Source: Pseudomonadota bacterium
Lineage (GTDB): Bacteria > Pseudomonadota > Gammaproteobacteria > Xanthomonadales > Rhodanobacteraceae
Length of the DNA: 56,706 nt
Direction: 5' to 3'
Assembly (NCBI GenBank): GCA_021818335.1
Contig: JAKAEJ010000005.1
Span: 1 to 56,706 of the forward strand
In this document: piece by piece, positions 7,948 to 16,882 of the stretch
How the letters are laid out: every line of letters begins with the position of its first letter
Numbering within the stretch: position 1 is the first letter of the stretch
Translations under genes and position numbers: made by a program
Notes under the pieces: generated by a model
What the model was told of the DNA's origin: nothing
What the model saw: the letters and a program-made list of their open reading frames with translations, nothing else
Database searches by the model: none

Positions 7948-8430
7948 TCAGCGGAGCGATTGTACCAAGCGCAGGTAGTCGAGCTGGAACCCGGCGCGCT
8001 CGTAGAGCGCCCGGGCTCGCGCGTTTTCGGGGAAAACGTGCAGCGTGAGCCCCGCGGCGCCATGCTCTCGCGCCCACGCGGCGGCGTAATCGAGCAAGGC
8101 CCGACCGATGCCCTGGCCCTCGCGTTCGACGGGAATGGCGAGATCGGACACGTGCACGATCGGCTTGCCGCTCAACAGGTCGTTACCCTTCTGGAGATGC
8201 AGGAACGCCGCAGGCTCGCCCGCATCATCCTCGGCAATGAACATGTAGCTGCCTGGCGGTTCGTCGCGCAGGTGGCGTCGCAGGTCCGCGCGCAGGTTCG
8301 CCAAGGCTTCCTTGTGCCGACGCCAGGCGGGGAGCTCGAACGAAAGCAGGCGCTCGGCCAGCGCCAGGATGAAGCTTTCGTCACCAGCCTCGGCAAGCCG
8401 GAAATGCAGCTGTGGGACGTTGTCGCTCAT
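7948..8430 (-). CDS. GNAT family N-acetyltransferase
   Basis: A 160-residue single-domain acetyltransferase. The acetyl-CoA pyrophosphate loop is EREGQGIGRALLDYA near residue 105; the preceding strand is IVHVSDLAIPV and the last strands are LTLHVFPENARARALYERAG and FQLDYLRL, the usual GNAT order. The start at ATG 8430 gives MSDNVPQLHFRLAEAGDESF, a standard GNAT opening. The substrate cannot be deduced. It lies upstream of the DoxX-like gene on the same strand, but the palindrome between them suggests separate control. Confidence 0.88.
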   Translation of the reverse strand: MSDNVPQLHFRLAEAGDESFILALAERLLSFELPAWRRHKEALANLRADLRRHLRDEPPGSYMFIAEDDAGEPAAFLHLQKGNDLLSGKPIVHVSDLAIPVEREGQGIGRALLDYAAAWAREHGAAGLTLHVFPENARARALYERAGFQLDYLRLVQSLR

Positions 8431-8531
8431 GGACGTGCAGTCGTGCGGCGTCAGGTTGGGGCAAGGGGGTTTTTACCCGATTGCGTGGTTTCAGGAAAGC
8501 CCGGGCGCCGAAGCGCGCCCGGCCAGCCGGG

Positions 8532-10322
8532 TCAGCCAAGCAGCGCCTCGGGCATTTCCATCAGCGAGGCACTGCCCGAGCGCATGATGGCAGCGTGTGC
8601 CTCGGTGCGGGGCAGAATGCGCTGGTAGAAGAACCTTGCGGTGGCGCGTTTGGCCTGTTTGAACGCCTCGTCGCGGGCTCCCGCATCGGCGGCGGCAACG
8701 CTTCGGGCCCAGAAGTAGGCCAGGGTCACGTAGCCGCTATAGAAGAGATAGTCGACTGCGGCAGCGCCCAATTCGTCCGGGTTCCCGGCGGCGGCGACGC
8801 CGACCCTTTGCGTCAGCTCGCCCCATTGCTGTGCGAGGCGTCCCAGCGGTCCAATGAACTCGGCCAGCGCGGCATCGCCCGCGTGCTGCGCGCAGAACGC
8901 ACCGATCCGCTCGAGGAAAAGCTTGAGGCCCGCGCCCTGGAGCTGGAACACCTTGCGCCCGAGCAGGTCCAGCGCCTGGATCTGGGTCGTGCCTTCGTAA
9001 ATCGTCGTGATGCGGGCGTCGCGGGCGAACTGTTCGAGGCCCCATTCCGCGATGTACCCATGGCCGCCGAGGATCTGCATGGCATCGTAAGTGCACTCGT
9101 TCGCTAGTTCCGTGAGCAGGCCCTTGCAAATCGGGATCAGGAAGGACAGCTCCTGCTCGGCGCGTTCGCGGACGGCGGCATCCTCGCTGCGCAGCTGCGT
9201 GTCGCCCAGCAACGCGGCATGCAGGACCATGACCCGGCCGGCTTCGACGATTGATTTCTGGGTCAGGAGCATGCGGCGCACGTCGGGGTGCACGATTATC
9301 GGATCGGCCGGCTTTTCCGGGTACTTCGGTCCTGACAATGCCCGCATCTGCAGGCGTTCGCGTGCATAGGCGAGGCTGTTCTGATACGCGCGTTCGATAA
9401 GGCCGAGTCCCTGGATGCCTACCGCAAGGCGGGCCGCGTTCATCATGGTGAACATTGCCGCAAGCCCCTTGTTCGGCTGGCCGACGAGATAACCCTCCGC
9501 GCCGTCGAAGTTCATCACGCAGGTGGCCGAGGCCCGGATGCCCATCTTGTGCTCGATCGAGCCACAGACGACGCCGTTGCGGGCGCCCATGCGGCCATCG
9601 CGCGCGACCTTGAACTTGGGCACCACGAACATCGAGATGCCCCGCGTCCCGGCGGGTGCATCAGGAAGGCGCGCCAGCACCAGGTGCACGATGTTCTCGC
9701 TTAGGTCGTGCTCGCCACCGGTGATGAAGATCTTGGTGCCGCTGATGCGGTAGGTTCCGTCGGCTCCGGGCTCGGCGCGCGTCTTCAGCAAGCCGAGGTC
9801 GGTTCCGCAGTGAGGCTCCGTCAGGCACATGGTCCCGGTCCAGCGCCCGGCGACAATGGGCTTGAGGAAGACTTCGCGCTGCCATTCTTCGCCATGCTGG
9901 AGCAGCGCTTCGGTGGCACCGGCCGACAGGAGCGGGTAGTTCCCCCACGAAAGGTTTGCAGAGTCCAGCATTTCCTTGACGATCGCGCCGATGGTCTCGG
10001 GCAGGTCCTGGCCGCCGTAGCGTTCGGGCGCCGTCAACCCCGCCCAGCCGCCGGCCACGAACTGCGCATTGGCTTCCCTGAAGCCCGCGGGCGTGGTGAC
10101 GCTGGCGGTCGCCTTGTCATAACGGCATCCCTCGGCGTCGCCGCTCTGGTTCAGCGGGGCCAGCACTTGTTCGCAGAGGCGCGCCGCCTCCTCGAGCACG
10201 GCATCAATCAGCTCGCGGCCCAGGCTTTCGCCGCGAGGGAGTGCGCGCAGCTGGTTGTCGCCGTCGAGAACGTCGTAGAGCGCGAAGCGCATGTCGTCGA
10301 GGGGGGCCGCATATCGGGTCAT
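8532..10322 (-). CDS. acyl-CoA dehydrogenase, long four-domain type
   Basis: A 596-residue FAD enzyme that alpha,beta-desaturates acyl-CoA thioesters, passing electrons to ETF. It has the N-terminal helical domain, the FAD/substrate motif GTMCLTEPHCGTDLG, the middle domain ending in VMNFDGAEGYLVGQPNKGLA, then the C-terminal domain with EWGLEQFARDARITTIYEGT carrying the usual glutamate, and an extra domain of about 120 residues typical of FadE-like or DmdC-like members. ATG 10322 is chosen over TTG 10328. It sits 27 bases after a small lipoprotein gene and probably shares its promoter, which carries a PsrA-like operator, in keeping with fatty-acid degradation. Confidence 0.93.
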   Translation of the reverse strand: MTRYAAPLDDMRFALYDVLDGDNQLRALPRGESLGRELIDAVLEEAARLCEQVLAPLNQSGDAEGCRYDKATASVTTPAGFREANAQFVAGGWAGLTAPERYGGQDLPETIGAIVKEMLDSANLSWGNYPLLSAGATEALLQHGEEWQREVFLKPIVAGRWTGTMCLTEPHCGTDLGLLKTRAEPGADGTYRISGTKIFITGGEHDLSENIVHLVLARLPDAPAGTRGISMFVVPKFKVARDGRMGARNGVVCGSIEHKMGIRASATCVMNFDGAEGYLVGQPNKGLAAMFTMMNAARLAVGIQGLGLIERAYQNSLAYARERLQMRALSGPKYPEKPADPIIVHPDVRRMLLTQKSIVEAGRVMVLHAALLGDTQLRSEDAAVRERAEQELSFLIPICKGLLTELANECTYDAMQILGGHGYIAEWGLEQFARDARITTIYEGTTQIQALDLLGRKVFQLQGAGLKLFLERIGAFCAQHAGDAALAEFIGPLGRLAQQWGELTQRVGVAAAGNPDELGAAAVDYLFYSGYVTLAYFWARSVAAADAGARDEAFKQAKRATARFFYQRILPRTEAHAAIMRSGSASLMEMPEALLG

Positions 10323-10349
10323 GGGCAAATCTCTTGGGGTTGGGAAGAA

Positions 10350-10820
10350 TCATCGCCACGCATCAGGCAGGCCGGGCACCGGCGAGAGGTAACCCTGGTG
10401 GCTCACCTTGAAGATCCGCAGGGCATCCGGGGTCGGGCCGGCCTGGACGCCGCCGGCGATCGCGTAGGCGACGTTGCCGACGCGGTCCGCAAGCAGTGCG
10501 GTGCGCGCTGCGGCGGTCGGGGTGATCACCAGGTCCAGCGTATCCGAGCTGGTTTCGGCGATGTCGAGGTGGGCATCGCCCTGCAGTTGCCCGGCAGGCC
10601 GGCCGGCAATGTCCAGTGCTAGGCTGACATGCGCGAAGTGCATGCTGCGCAGGGCATAGTTCTGCAGGCGCACCGTGACCCGCCACCGACCGTCCGGCAG
10701 GGCGCGCACCTCCTGGACCGCGGCGGTCGGAGGGAAAATGGGTCGCGTGGGCGTGCACGCGGCGAGCAGGGCCAGGGCGACGACTAGGCCAAACGGCCGC
10801 AACAGGGCGATTCGGTTCAT
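10350..10820 (-). CDS. LEA14-like (WHy domain) small lipoprotein
   Basis: A 156-residue protein with a lipoprotein signal ([11 protein letters not shown], lipobox LAAC, Cys22) and then one beta-sandwich domain, about residues 36-120 ([34 protein letters not shown]). The sequence resembles the LEA type 2/water-stress (WHy) fold found as single-domain lipoproteins in xanthomonads. It is the first gene of the transcript that includes the acyl-CoA dehydrogenase. A role at the envelope in lipid metabolism or stress is inferred from that linkage only. The fold call is from pattern, not search. Confidence 0.65.
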   Translation of the reverse strand: MNRIALLRPFGLVVALALLAACTPTRPIFPPTAAVQEVRALPDGRWRVTVRLQNYALRSMHFAHVSLALDIAGRPAGQLQGDAHLDIAETSSDTLDLVITPTAAARTALLADRVGNVAYAIAGGVQAGPTPDALRIFKVSHQGYLSPVPGLPDAWR

Positions 10821-10828
10821 GGTCCACC

Positions 10829-10844
10829 TCGAACGATCGTTTGA
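10829..10844. promoter_or_regulatory. PsrA-like operator
   Basis: On the minus strand the sequence is TCAAACGATCGTTCGA, a near-perfect dyad with one mismatch. It matches the PsrA consensus (G/C)AAAC-N2-4-GTTT(G/C) at all but one position, with spacing 4. It begins directly after the -10 box of the lipoprotein/acyl-CoA dehydrogenase promoter, where a bound TetR-type repressor would block transcription. PsrA is the long-chain-acyl-CoA-responsive repressor of beta-oxidation genes in many gammaproteobacteria, which fits the downstream acyl-CoA dehydrogenase. Confidence 0.5.
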
Positions 10845-10872
10845 ATCATACTCTTGAGTATGGTGGTGGCAA
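10845..10872 (-). promoter_or_regulatory. sigma-70 promoter of lipoprotein/acyl-CoA dehydrogenase unit
   Basis: Read on the minus strand, TTGCCA (10872-10867) and TATGAT (10850-10845) are separated by 16 bases; each box matches five of six consensus positions. The spacer and -10 also hold a palindrome, CATACTCAAGAGTATG (10862-10847), which may be a second operator or chance. Transcription would begin near 10838, inside the PsrA-like dyad. Confidence 0.65.
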
Positions 10873-10923
10873 ACCCGTCGGGCATGGCGGGTGTCCGGAC
10901 TCGCCCCGGCCGGACCCCGGGCC

Positions 10924-10951
10924 TTTCATTCGCGACCAAACCCGCTACAAT
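10924..10951 (+). promoter_or_regulatory. candidate rpsP operon promoter
   Basis: TACAAT at 10946-10951 is a good -10 box; the -35 candidate TTTCAT (10924-10929) with a 16-base spacer is weak. It would start transcription near 10958, about 63 bases before rpsP. No other -10-like element was seen between the divergent lipoprotein promoter and rpsP. Confidence 0.45.
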
Positions 10952-11020
10952 GACCGGCTTTTCCACGCCGCCGCGGGCCCGCCAGGGAGCCGGCGAATCG
11001 CTGTCCGGGAGTCTCGCAAC

Positions 11021-11272
11021 ATGGTCAAAATTCGTCTGACACGGGGCGGCGCCAAGGGCCGTCCGTTCTATCACGTGGTGGTTACGGACCAGCGCAACAA
11101 GCGCGACGGCCGCAGCATCGAGCGCGTCGGGTTCTTCAACCCCATGGCGACGGGCGGCGAGCAACGCCTGCAGCTGGACGTCGCGAAGGTGCAGGGGTGG
11201 GTGGCCAAGGGCGCGCAACTGTCGGACAAGGTGCGCGTTCTGGTCAAGGAAGCCTCGCGCAGCGCCGCCTGA
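11021..11272 (+). CDS. rpsP: 30S ribosomal protein S16
   Basis: An 83-residue ribosomal protein needed for 30S assembly. It opens [20 protein letters not shown], carries the conserved [17 protein letters not shown] and ends in a helix ([20 protein letters not shown]). It is the first gene of the conserved rpsP-rimM-trmD-rplS operon, with rimM starting 11 bases downstream. Length and start are normal for the family. Confidence 0.98.
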   Translation: MVKIRLTRGGAKGRPFYHVVVTDQRNKRDGRSIERVGFFNPMATGGEQRLQLDVAKVQGWVAKGAQLSDKVRVLVKEASRSAA

Positions 11273-11282
11273 GGCGCATCGG

Positions 11283-11795
11283 TTGAACGACGCGCGCCGC
11301 ATCGTCGTGGGACGCGTCGTGGGGCTGCATGGTGTGCTGGGCGCCCTCCGGCTGCACACCTACACGGAGCCGGCTGAGCGAATCTTCGAGTACCGCCGCT
11401 GGCAACTGCGCGCAGCGGACGGCCGCACGCTGGACCTGCCGGTCGTGTGCGGCAAGCGCCATGGCAAGTCGCTGGTTTTCCGGATTCCCGGAGTGGACGA
11501 TCGCGACGCCGCCTCCCCCTGGGTCGACGCGGACATCAGCGTGCCGCGCGACAGCCTGCCGGCCCTGCCTGAGGGCGAGTGGTACTGGACCGACCTGGAA
11601 GGCCTGGAGGTCGTGAATCTCGCGGGCGTGGTGCTGGGCCGCGTGAACCACCTCATTGCCACGGGGGCCAACGACGTCCTCGTCGTGCGCGACGCGCAGC
11701 GCGAGCGACTCGTTCCCTTCGTCCCGGGCCAGTGGGTTCACTCTGTCGACCTGGCCGCGGGGCGCATCACCGTGGACTGGGACGAGGCGTTCTAG
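11283..11795 (+). CDS. rimM: ribosome maturation factor RimM
   Basis: A 170-residue 16S rRNA-processing factor that binds S19 during 30S maturation. The N-terminal domain has RRIVVGRVVGLHGVLGALRL (the usual G-R/K-xxGxHGxxGxxR/K pattern) and the C-terminal PRC-barrel has YWTDLEGLEVVN, GRVNHLIATGANDVLVVRD and VPFVPGQWVHSVDLAAGRI with WDEAF at the end. The start is TTG 11283, behind GAGGCG; no ATG fits, and this start gives the family length. Second gene of the operon. Confidence 0.96.
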   Translation: MNDARRIVVGRVVGLHGVLGALRLHTYTEPAERIFEYRRWQLRAADGRTLDLPVVCGKRHGKSLVFRIPGVDDRDAASPWVDADISVPRDSLPALPEGEWYWTDLEGLEVVNLAGVVLGRVNHLIATGANDVLVVRDAQRERLVPFVPGQWVHSVDLAAGRITVDWDEAF

Positions 11796-11810
11796 GGCGT
11801 TGGAGGGGGC

Positions 11811-12560
11811 ATGCGCATCGATGTCGTGACGCTGTTTCCCGAATTCATGCAGCAGAGCGCCGCGCTGGGCGTGGTGGGCCGCGCGCAGGCGAGGGGCCTT
11901 GTCGAGCTGGCCACCTGGAATCCCCGCGACTTCACCCATGACCCCTATCGGCGGGTGGACGAGCGCCCCTATGGCGGGGGTCCGGGCATGGTGATGATGA
12001 TTGATCCATTGCTGGACGCCATTGAGGCTGCCCAGCGTGCGGCGCCGCAGCGCGGCCATCTCGTCTATCTCAGCCCGCAGGGCGCGAGGCTGACCCAACC
12101 GCACGTCGAGCGGTTCGCGGCAATGCCGCGCCTTGTGCTCTTGTGCGGTCGCTACGAGGGGGTGGACGAGCGCTTGATCCAACATTGCGTCGATGAAGAG
12201 ATCTCGTTGGGCGATTTCGTGCTCGCGGGCGGCGAGCTGGCGGCGGCGGTGCTGATTGACGCCGTCGGCCGCCTCCAGCCGGGGGCCCTGAACAGTAGCG
12301 AATCCGCGGCCCAGGATTCCTTCGCCGACGGGTTGCTGGACTGTCCCCATTACACGCGCCCGGAGGTGCACCTGGCCGGGACGGTGCCGGCGGTACTGCT
12401 CTCAGGCGACCACGCGGCCATCCGCCGGTGGCGGCTCAAGGAGGCTCTAGGACGGACATGGCTGCGGCGACCGGACCTGATCGCGGTGCGAGCGCTCAGC
12501 GCGGAGGAGCGGTCATTGCTCGAGGAATTTGGCCGCGAGCACGGATTCGAGTTATCATAA
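11811..12560 (+). CDS. trmD: tRNA (guanine-N1-)-methyltransferase
   Basis: A 249-residue SPOUT methyltransferase making m1G37 in tRNAs with G36, which prevents +1 frameshifting. It opens [13 protein letters not shown], has the [14 protein letters not shown] loop, and shows the trefoil-knot SAM site [14 protein letters not shown] and [17 protein letters not shown], then the C-terminal domain with HYTRPEV. The start has GGAGG 6-10 bases upstream. Third gene of the rpsP operon. Confidence 0.98.
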   Translation: MRIDVVTLFPEFMQQSAALGVVGRAQARGLVELATWNPRDFTHDPYRRVDERPYGGGPGMVMMIDPLLDAIEAAQRAAPQRGHLVYLSPQGARLTQPHVERFAAMPRLVLLCGRYEGVDERLIQHCVDEEISLGDFVLAGGELAAAVLIDAVGRLQPGALNSSESAAQDSFADGLLDCPHYTRPEVHLAGTVPAVLLSGDHAAIRRWRLKEALGRTWLRRPDLIAVRALSAEERSLLEEFGREHGFELS

Positions 12561-12606
12561 TTGGCTACGCTCAGGCCGGCTGCGGCCTGCACTCCGGGAT
12601 CACGCC

Positions 12607-12963
12607 ATGAACAAGATCGTCCAGCAATTCGAAGCCAGCCAGATGACACGCACGCTGCCGGCGTTTTCGCCCGGTGACACCGTGGTGGTGAATGTCAAGG
12701 TCAAGGAAGGCAACCGCGAGCGCGTGCAGGCGTTCGAAGGCGTGGTCATCGCCAAGCGCAGCCGGGGCCTCCATTCCGCCTTCACCGTGCGGAAGATTTC
12801 GCACGGGACCGGCGTCGAGCGCGTATTCCAGACGCACAGCCCAGCGATCGATTCGGTGCAGGTGAAGCGCCGCGGCAAGGTGCGTGGCGCGAAGCTGTAC
12901 TTCCTGCGCGAGCTGGAAGGCAAGGCTGCGCGCATCAAGGAAGACGTCGCCGCCCGAAGCTGA
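12607..12963 (+). CDS. rplS: 50S ribosomal protein L19
   Basis: A 118-residue large-subunit protein at the 30S-50S interface. Conserved blocks are [54 protein letters not shown] and [18 protein letters not shown]. It is the last gene of the operon, 46 bases after trmD, and converges on the fimX-like gene 46 bases away. The short convergent gap shows no T-tailed terminator. Confidence 0.98.
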   Translation: MNKIVQQFEASQMTRTLPAFSPGDTVVVNVKVKEGNRERVQAFEGVVIAKRSRGLHSAFTVRKISHGTGVERVFQTHSPAIDSVQVKRRGKVRGAKLYFLRELEGKAARIKEDVAARS

Positions 12964-13009
12964 GCCGTCGTCCGACCGTCGAGGCGTCGGCGGCCCGGTT
13001 GCCTTCGCC

Positions 13010-15046
13010 TCAGGTTCCCAGCCGTTCGGGCTCGTGCTGGAAATTCCCCTGCACGTAGCTGATTCCGGCGCTGAAGAGCAGCGATACGCTGTTCACATCC
13101 TCGACCCACTCGGCCACGGTCTGCTTGCCATGGGCCTGCGCTTGCTGGGCGATTTCGCGCACTCGCCGCTGGTTGTCCGCGTTGCGCGCCAGGTCGTTGA
13201 CGAAGCTGCGGTCGATCTTGAGGAAATCGGCGTCGACGTGGTCGAGCAACTGGAATGCATTGAGCCCGACGCCAAAGCGTTCCAGGGCCATTCGGCAGTC
13301 CAGGGCCCGCATCTGCTGGCTGAATCGCTGCGCCGGCTTCAGGTTGGTGATGACCTCGTTTTCCTGGAGTTCGATGATCAGGCGCTGACCGGGCACACCC
13401 GATTCACGCAGCTTTTCACCGATCCAGTCAGCCAGCTTCTCGTCGAGGATGCTCGGCGTCGAGACCTTGACGAAAAAGCACTGTTGCGAGAAGCCCGGCG
13501 ACCCCAGCAGGCGGATCGCCTCGCGCAGGACCCACCGATCGATGGCCGGCAGCAGGCCGTGGCGGGCCGCCACCGGCATGAAAATGCCTGGCAAAACCAG
13601 ACCCTGGGCGCCGTCCAGGCGCAACAGCAACTCGCTCAGGCTTCCCTCGCTGCCATTGAGCGCAATGATCTGCTGGTGGAACAGGACGAAGCGCCCGTGC
13701 GCAAGCGCGTCCCGCAGCAGGTTGTGCCAGCGACGGTCCTTTTCCGCGTTGGCTCGTTCTTGCGCCGCCGGATCGTAGAGCGCGAACCGGTTGCCGCCCT
13801 CACCTTGGGCGTTGCGAAGCATGTTGCCCGCCTGGTCGAGGACTGCGGCGGTGTTGGCGTTCTTCTCGCCCATCAGGCTGCCGCCGATGGAAATCGTCAC
13901 GGCGAGCGAGTGGTTGCCCAGATCGATGATGCCCCCGCCGACGGCCTGGACGAGCGCCGTGCAAAGGACCTGCACCGACTCGTGCGGACGGCCGCGCAGC
14001 AGCAGTGCGAAGCCATGGTCCGAGAAGCGTGCGGCGACATCGTTCGGGCCAAGCACGCCTTGGATTCGCTCCACCATGCCACGCAATAGCGCATCGACGT
14101 TGCTGATGCCGATTCGCTCGACGATGTTCGCGAAGTGATCTGGTTCCAGAAGCAATACAGCCTGGTCGTTGCGGCTGTTGCCGGCTTCCGTGACCGCTGC
14201 ACCCAGCAGGTCGATGAAGTGACTGCGGTTGTACAACTGGGTGACAGGGTCGCGGTGCAGCTGTTCCAGAAGCGTCTCGTCGACGACCTGGCGCCGGGCA
14301 ATGATCTGCAGGCAGGGCTCCCCCTCGAACGTGGCCTGGGAAAACTCGAGCAACGCGTCGAACACGCTGCCATCGGCGCGCTTCAGTCGAAGGTCCAGGC
14401 GCGCCGGTGGCGGTTCGCCGCGCGCCAGGCGCTTGAGGAGGCCGCGGAAGTCATCGGCGTCGTCGGCGACGAGGTCGAGCAGGGTCTGGCCCTCGATCTC
14501 GTCGAACGACTCGAAGCCCAGCATGTCGAGGTAGGCCTGGTTGGCGCGTACGTGCATGCCCTCGTGGACGTAGGCAATCGGATCGCGCGAGGAGTCCAGC
14601 AGTGCATCGCATCGGCGGTTCGACTCGCGCAGCGCGGCTTCGAGTCGGCGCACGGAACGGCGCATCCCCAATGATTCGTATTCCTGGAGGACGGTGGCAC
14701 GCATCTGGTCGCCGGCGCTCGCTAGCGCAACGGCCCGCGCGCCAGCGCGGAACGCCTGGGCAAGGGCATCGGCGTCCAGGTTCTGGAGCAGGGCGAGGAG
14801 CGCGATGTCGCGGGCGCTCGCCCCGATCAGCCGCGTGACTTCGACGAGCGGGAGATCCCGCGCGGACGGCTCGGCCAGGACCAGGTCCGGGCCGAGGCTA
14901 TCCAGCGCCGCGACGAACTCAGCCTCGTTGGCGGCACGCGCCGGACGCACGGCAATGCCGCTGTTCCGCAACTGGCTGATGATCTGCTCGGCATTCTCCA
15001 GGGCATCGGTGACGAACAGAATCTTGATGACGGTGTCCTGCTTCAT
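13010..15046 (-). CDS. FimX-like degenerate GGDEF/EAL protein
   Basis: A 678-residue protein: a receiver-like N-terminal domain (about 1-120), a PAS domain (145-250, RDPIAYVHEGMHVRANQAYL), a GGDEF domain (262-425, DPVTQLYNRSHFIDLL) and an EAL domain (440-670). The GGDEF signature reads SDHGF near 342 and EAL reads ELL near 472, so neither catalytic site is intact. This order and this loss match FimX, the c-di-GMP receptor that promotes type IV pilus extension and twitching in Pseudomonas and Xanthomonas. The likely role is c-di-GMP sensing by the EAL fold. No pilus genes are adjacent. The FimX call rests on architecture. Confidence 0.75.
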   Translation of the reverse strand: MKQDTVIKILFVTDALENAEQIISQLRNSGIAVRPARAANEAEFVAALDSLGPDLVLAEPSARDLPLVEVTRLIGASARDIALLALLQNLDADALAQAFRAGARAVALASAGDQMRATVLQEYESLGMRRSVRRLEAALRESNRRCDALLDSSRDPIAYVHEGMHVRANQAYLDMLGFESFDEIEGQTLLDLVADDADDFRGLLKRLARGEPPPARLDLRLKRADGSVFDALLEFSQATFEGEPCLQIIARRQVVDETLLEQLHRDPVTQLYNRSHFIDLLGAAVTEAGNSRNDQAVLLLEPDHFANIVERIGISNVDALLRGMVERIQGVLGPNDVAARFSDHGFALLLRGRPHESVQVLCTALVQAVGGGIIDLGNHSLAVTISIGGSLMGEKNANTAAVLDQAGNMLRNAQGEGGNRFALYDPAAQERANAEKDRRWHNLLRDALAHGRFVLFHQQIIALNGSEGSLSELLLRLDGAQGLVLPGIFMPVAARHGLLPAIDRWVLREAIRLLGSPGFSQQCFFVKVSTPSILDEKLADWIGEKLRESGVPGQRLIIELQENEVITNLKPAQRFSQQMRALDCRMALERFGVGLNAFQLLDHVDADFLKIDRSFVNDLARNADNQRRVREIAQQAQAHGKQTVAEWVEDVNSVSLLFSAGISYVQGNFQHEPERLGT

Positions 15047-15167
15047 GCATCCATCTTCATAACGGCGCCCGCAGGATCGCGGGTCACACAGGTGGAATGG
15101 CTTTTACCGTAAGCATGCACCCATTGCCATGCCCGGCGCGTACCCGTGACCCATCTTGGCAAACGCA

Positions 15168-16175
15168 TCACGACGCACCCAGGGCCGTCTTGGACGGGGC
15201 GCCGGGCTCTTCGCGCACCAGGCGCGGCACCAGATAGCCCGGCAGGATTTGCCGCAGGGCCTCGAGCAGCGACAACGCGTGGGCATCGTCCACGGCAAAA
15301 TGCATCGCGCCCTGCACGGGATCAAGCTGGTGGAGGTAATACGGCAGGACCCCGACGCTGAACAGGCGAGTGGAAAGAGCCGCCAGGGCCTCGGTGGTGG
15401 CGTTCACGCCCCGAAGCAGGACCGTCTGGTTGAGGAGGTTCGCGTTGGCGGCCCTGAGCCGCGCGCAGGCACCGCCTACCGTGTCGTCGAGCTCGTTGGC
15501 ATGGTTGGCGTGGAGTACCAGCGCCACCGGCCAGGGCAGGTCGGCCAGCCAGCGGCACAGCGATTCATCGACGCGTTCGGGCAGCACCACGGGCAGCCGG
15601 CTATGGATGCGCAGCCTGCGGAGTTGCGGCATCCCCCGCAGGGCATCGGTGAGTTCGGCGAGCCGGCCCGTTGAAAGCGACAGCGGGTCGCCTCCGGATA
15701 GGATGACCTCGTCGATGTCCGGGTGCGCGCGCAGCCAATCCAAGGCGGTCTGCCACCGGCCAGCGGCAGCGGTCTCGCGTTCGTAGGGGAAGTGCCGCCT
15801 GAAGCAGTACCGGCAATGGATTGCACAGGCGCCGCTCGCAATCAGGAGGGCCCGGCCGTGGTACTTCTGGATGACACCGGGCGCGGCCTTGGCCGCCGCG
15901 TCGCCGACGGGGTCAAGCAGCGCGCCGGGCGGAGCGTTGCGCTCCACCAGCTGTGGCAGGACCTGCAGCAGCAACGGATCCTGAGGGTCGCCGTGGCGCA
16001 TGCGTGCGACGAAGCCCGGCGGCGCACGCAACGGGAAACCGGCGTCCCGCTCCGGCAACGACGCGGCCAGGTGCGCCAAGCCGAGCTCGCGCAGCAATGC
16101 GCCTGCATCCGTGACTGCCGTGCGCCACAGCGCCTGCCAGCGCGGCTGCGGCCCGGCGGCGCTTGCCGCTATCAT
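15168..16175 (-). CDS. epmB: EF-P (R)-beta-lysyl pathway radical SAM lysine 2,3-aminomutase
   Basis: A 335-residue radical SAM enzyme of the KamA/YjeK family, converting (S)-alpha-lysine to (R)-beta-lysine for attachment to EF-P. The cluster motif is C117-AIH-C121-RY-C124, followed by FRRHFPYE, and [17 protein letters not shown] and HTNH-like [14 protein letters not shown] with [13 protein letters not shown] lysine and the fold are typical. It diverges from efp across 85 bases, the classic arrangement. The ligase EpmA is not in the window. ATG 16175 gives normal length. Confidence 0.95.
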   Translation of the reverse strand: MIAASAAGPQPRWQALWRTAVTDAGALLRELGLAHLAASLPERDAGFPLRAPPGFVARMRHGDPQDPLLLQVLPQLVERNAPPGALLDPVGDAAAKAAPGVIQKYHGRALLIASGACAIHCRYCFRRHFPYERETAAAGRWQTALDWLRAHPDIDEVILSGGDPLSLSTGRLAELTDALRGMPQLRRLRIHSRLPVVLPERVDESLCRWLADLPWPVALVLHANHANELDDTVGGACARLRAANANLLNQTVLLRGVNATTEALAALSTRLFSVGVLPYYLHQLDPVQGAMHFAVDDAHALSLLEALRQILPGYLVPRLVREEPGAPSKTALGAS

Positions 16176-16260
16176 TGTCGGTTCCGGTCACCGGGCGGTC
16201 CCGGTGTTCTGGACCATTCTACCTTGGCCGCCAGCGGCGGCCCCATGCTCCGGAGCATCC

Positions 16261-16827
16261 ATGGCGACCTATGGCCTCAACGACGTCAAGAACGGCCTGA
16301 AGATCATTCTCGACGGCGAGCCCTATTCCATTGTCGAAGCCGAGTTCATCAAGCCCGGCAAGGGACAGGCGTTCACCCGCATCCGTATCCGCAACCTGCG
16401 AACTGGCCGCGTCACGGAAAAGACCCTCAAGGCGAACGAAACCGTCGAAGGCGCGGACGTCGTCGATACCGACATGCAGTACCTGTACAACGATGGGGAG
16501 TTCTGGCACTTCATGCAGCCGGACACCTTCGAGCAGCACACCGCGGACAAGGCCCAGGTGGGTGATTCCGCCCAGTGGCTGAAGGGCGAGGAAACCTGCA
16601 TCGTCACGTTGTGGAACGGGACGCCGCTCGTGGTCACGCCGCCCAATTTCGTCGAACTCAAGGTCGTTGAAACCGATCCCGGCCTGCGCGGGGATACCTC
16701 CGGTGGTGGCGGCAAGCCAGCCAAGCTCGAGACGGGCGCCGTGGTTCGCGTGCCCTTGTTCGTGAACCAGGACGAGATCATCAGGGTCGATACGCGCTCC
16801 GGCGAATACGTGGGTCGCGTGAAGTGA
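16261..16827 (+). CDS. efp: translation elongation factor P
   Basis: A 188-residue three-domain factor that rescues ribosomes stalled on polyproline. Opens [15 protein letters not shown]. The modification loop is [10 protein letters not shown] with the lysine at position 34, the site of beta-lysylation, matching the divergent epmB. Domain III shows [18 protein letters not shown] and ends [11 protein letters not shown]. The KPGKG loop with Lys34 supports the lysine rather than the arginine-rhamnose type. Confidence 0.98.
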   Translation: MATYGLNDVKNGLKIILDGEPYSIVEAEFIKPGKGQAFTRIRIRNLRTGRVTEKTLKANETVEGADVVDTDMQYLYNDGEFWHFMQPDTFEQHTADKAQVGDSAQWLKGEETCIVTLWNGTPLVVTPPNFVELKVVETDPGLRGDTSGGGGKPAKLETGAVVRVPLFVNQDEIIRVDTRSGEYVGRVK

Positions 16828-16882
16828 ACCGACGGCGCGCCGCCACCGTGGCCGGCGGGCCCGGCGGTCAAGGGGGGCTGGC

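Noticed and set aside
10847-10862. Palindrome CATACTCTTGAGTATG as the same operator as the nadA dyad
   Set aside because: Both contain ATACTC, but the spacing is 2 bases here and 5 at nadA and the genes are unrelated; it also overlaps a -10 box, which explains part of it.
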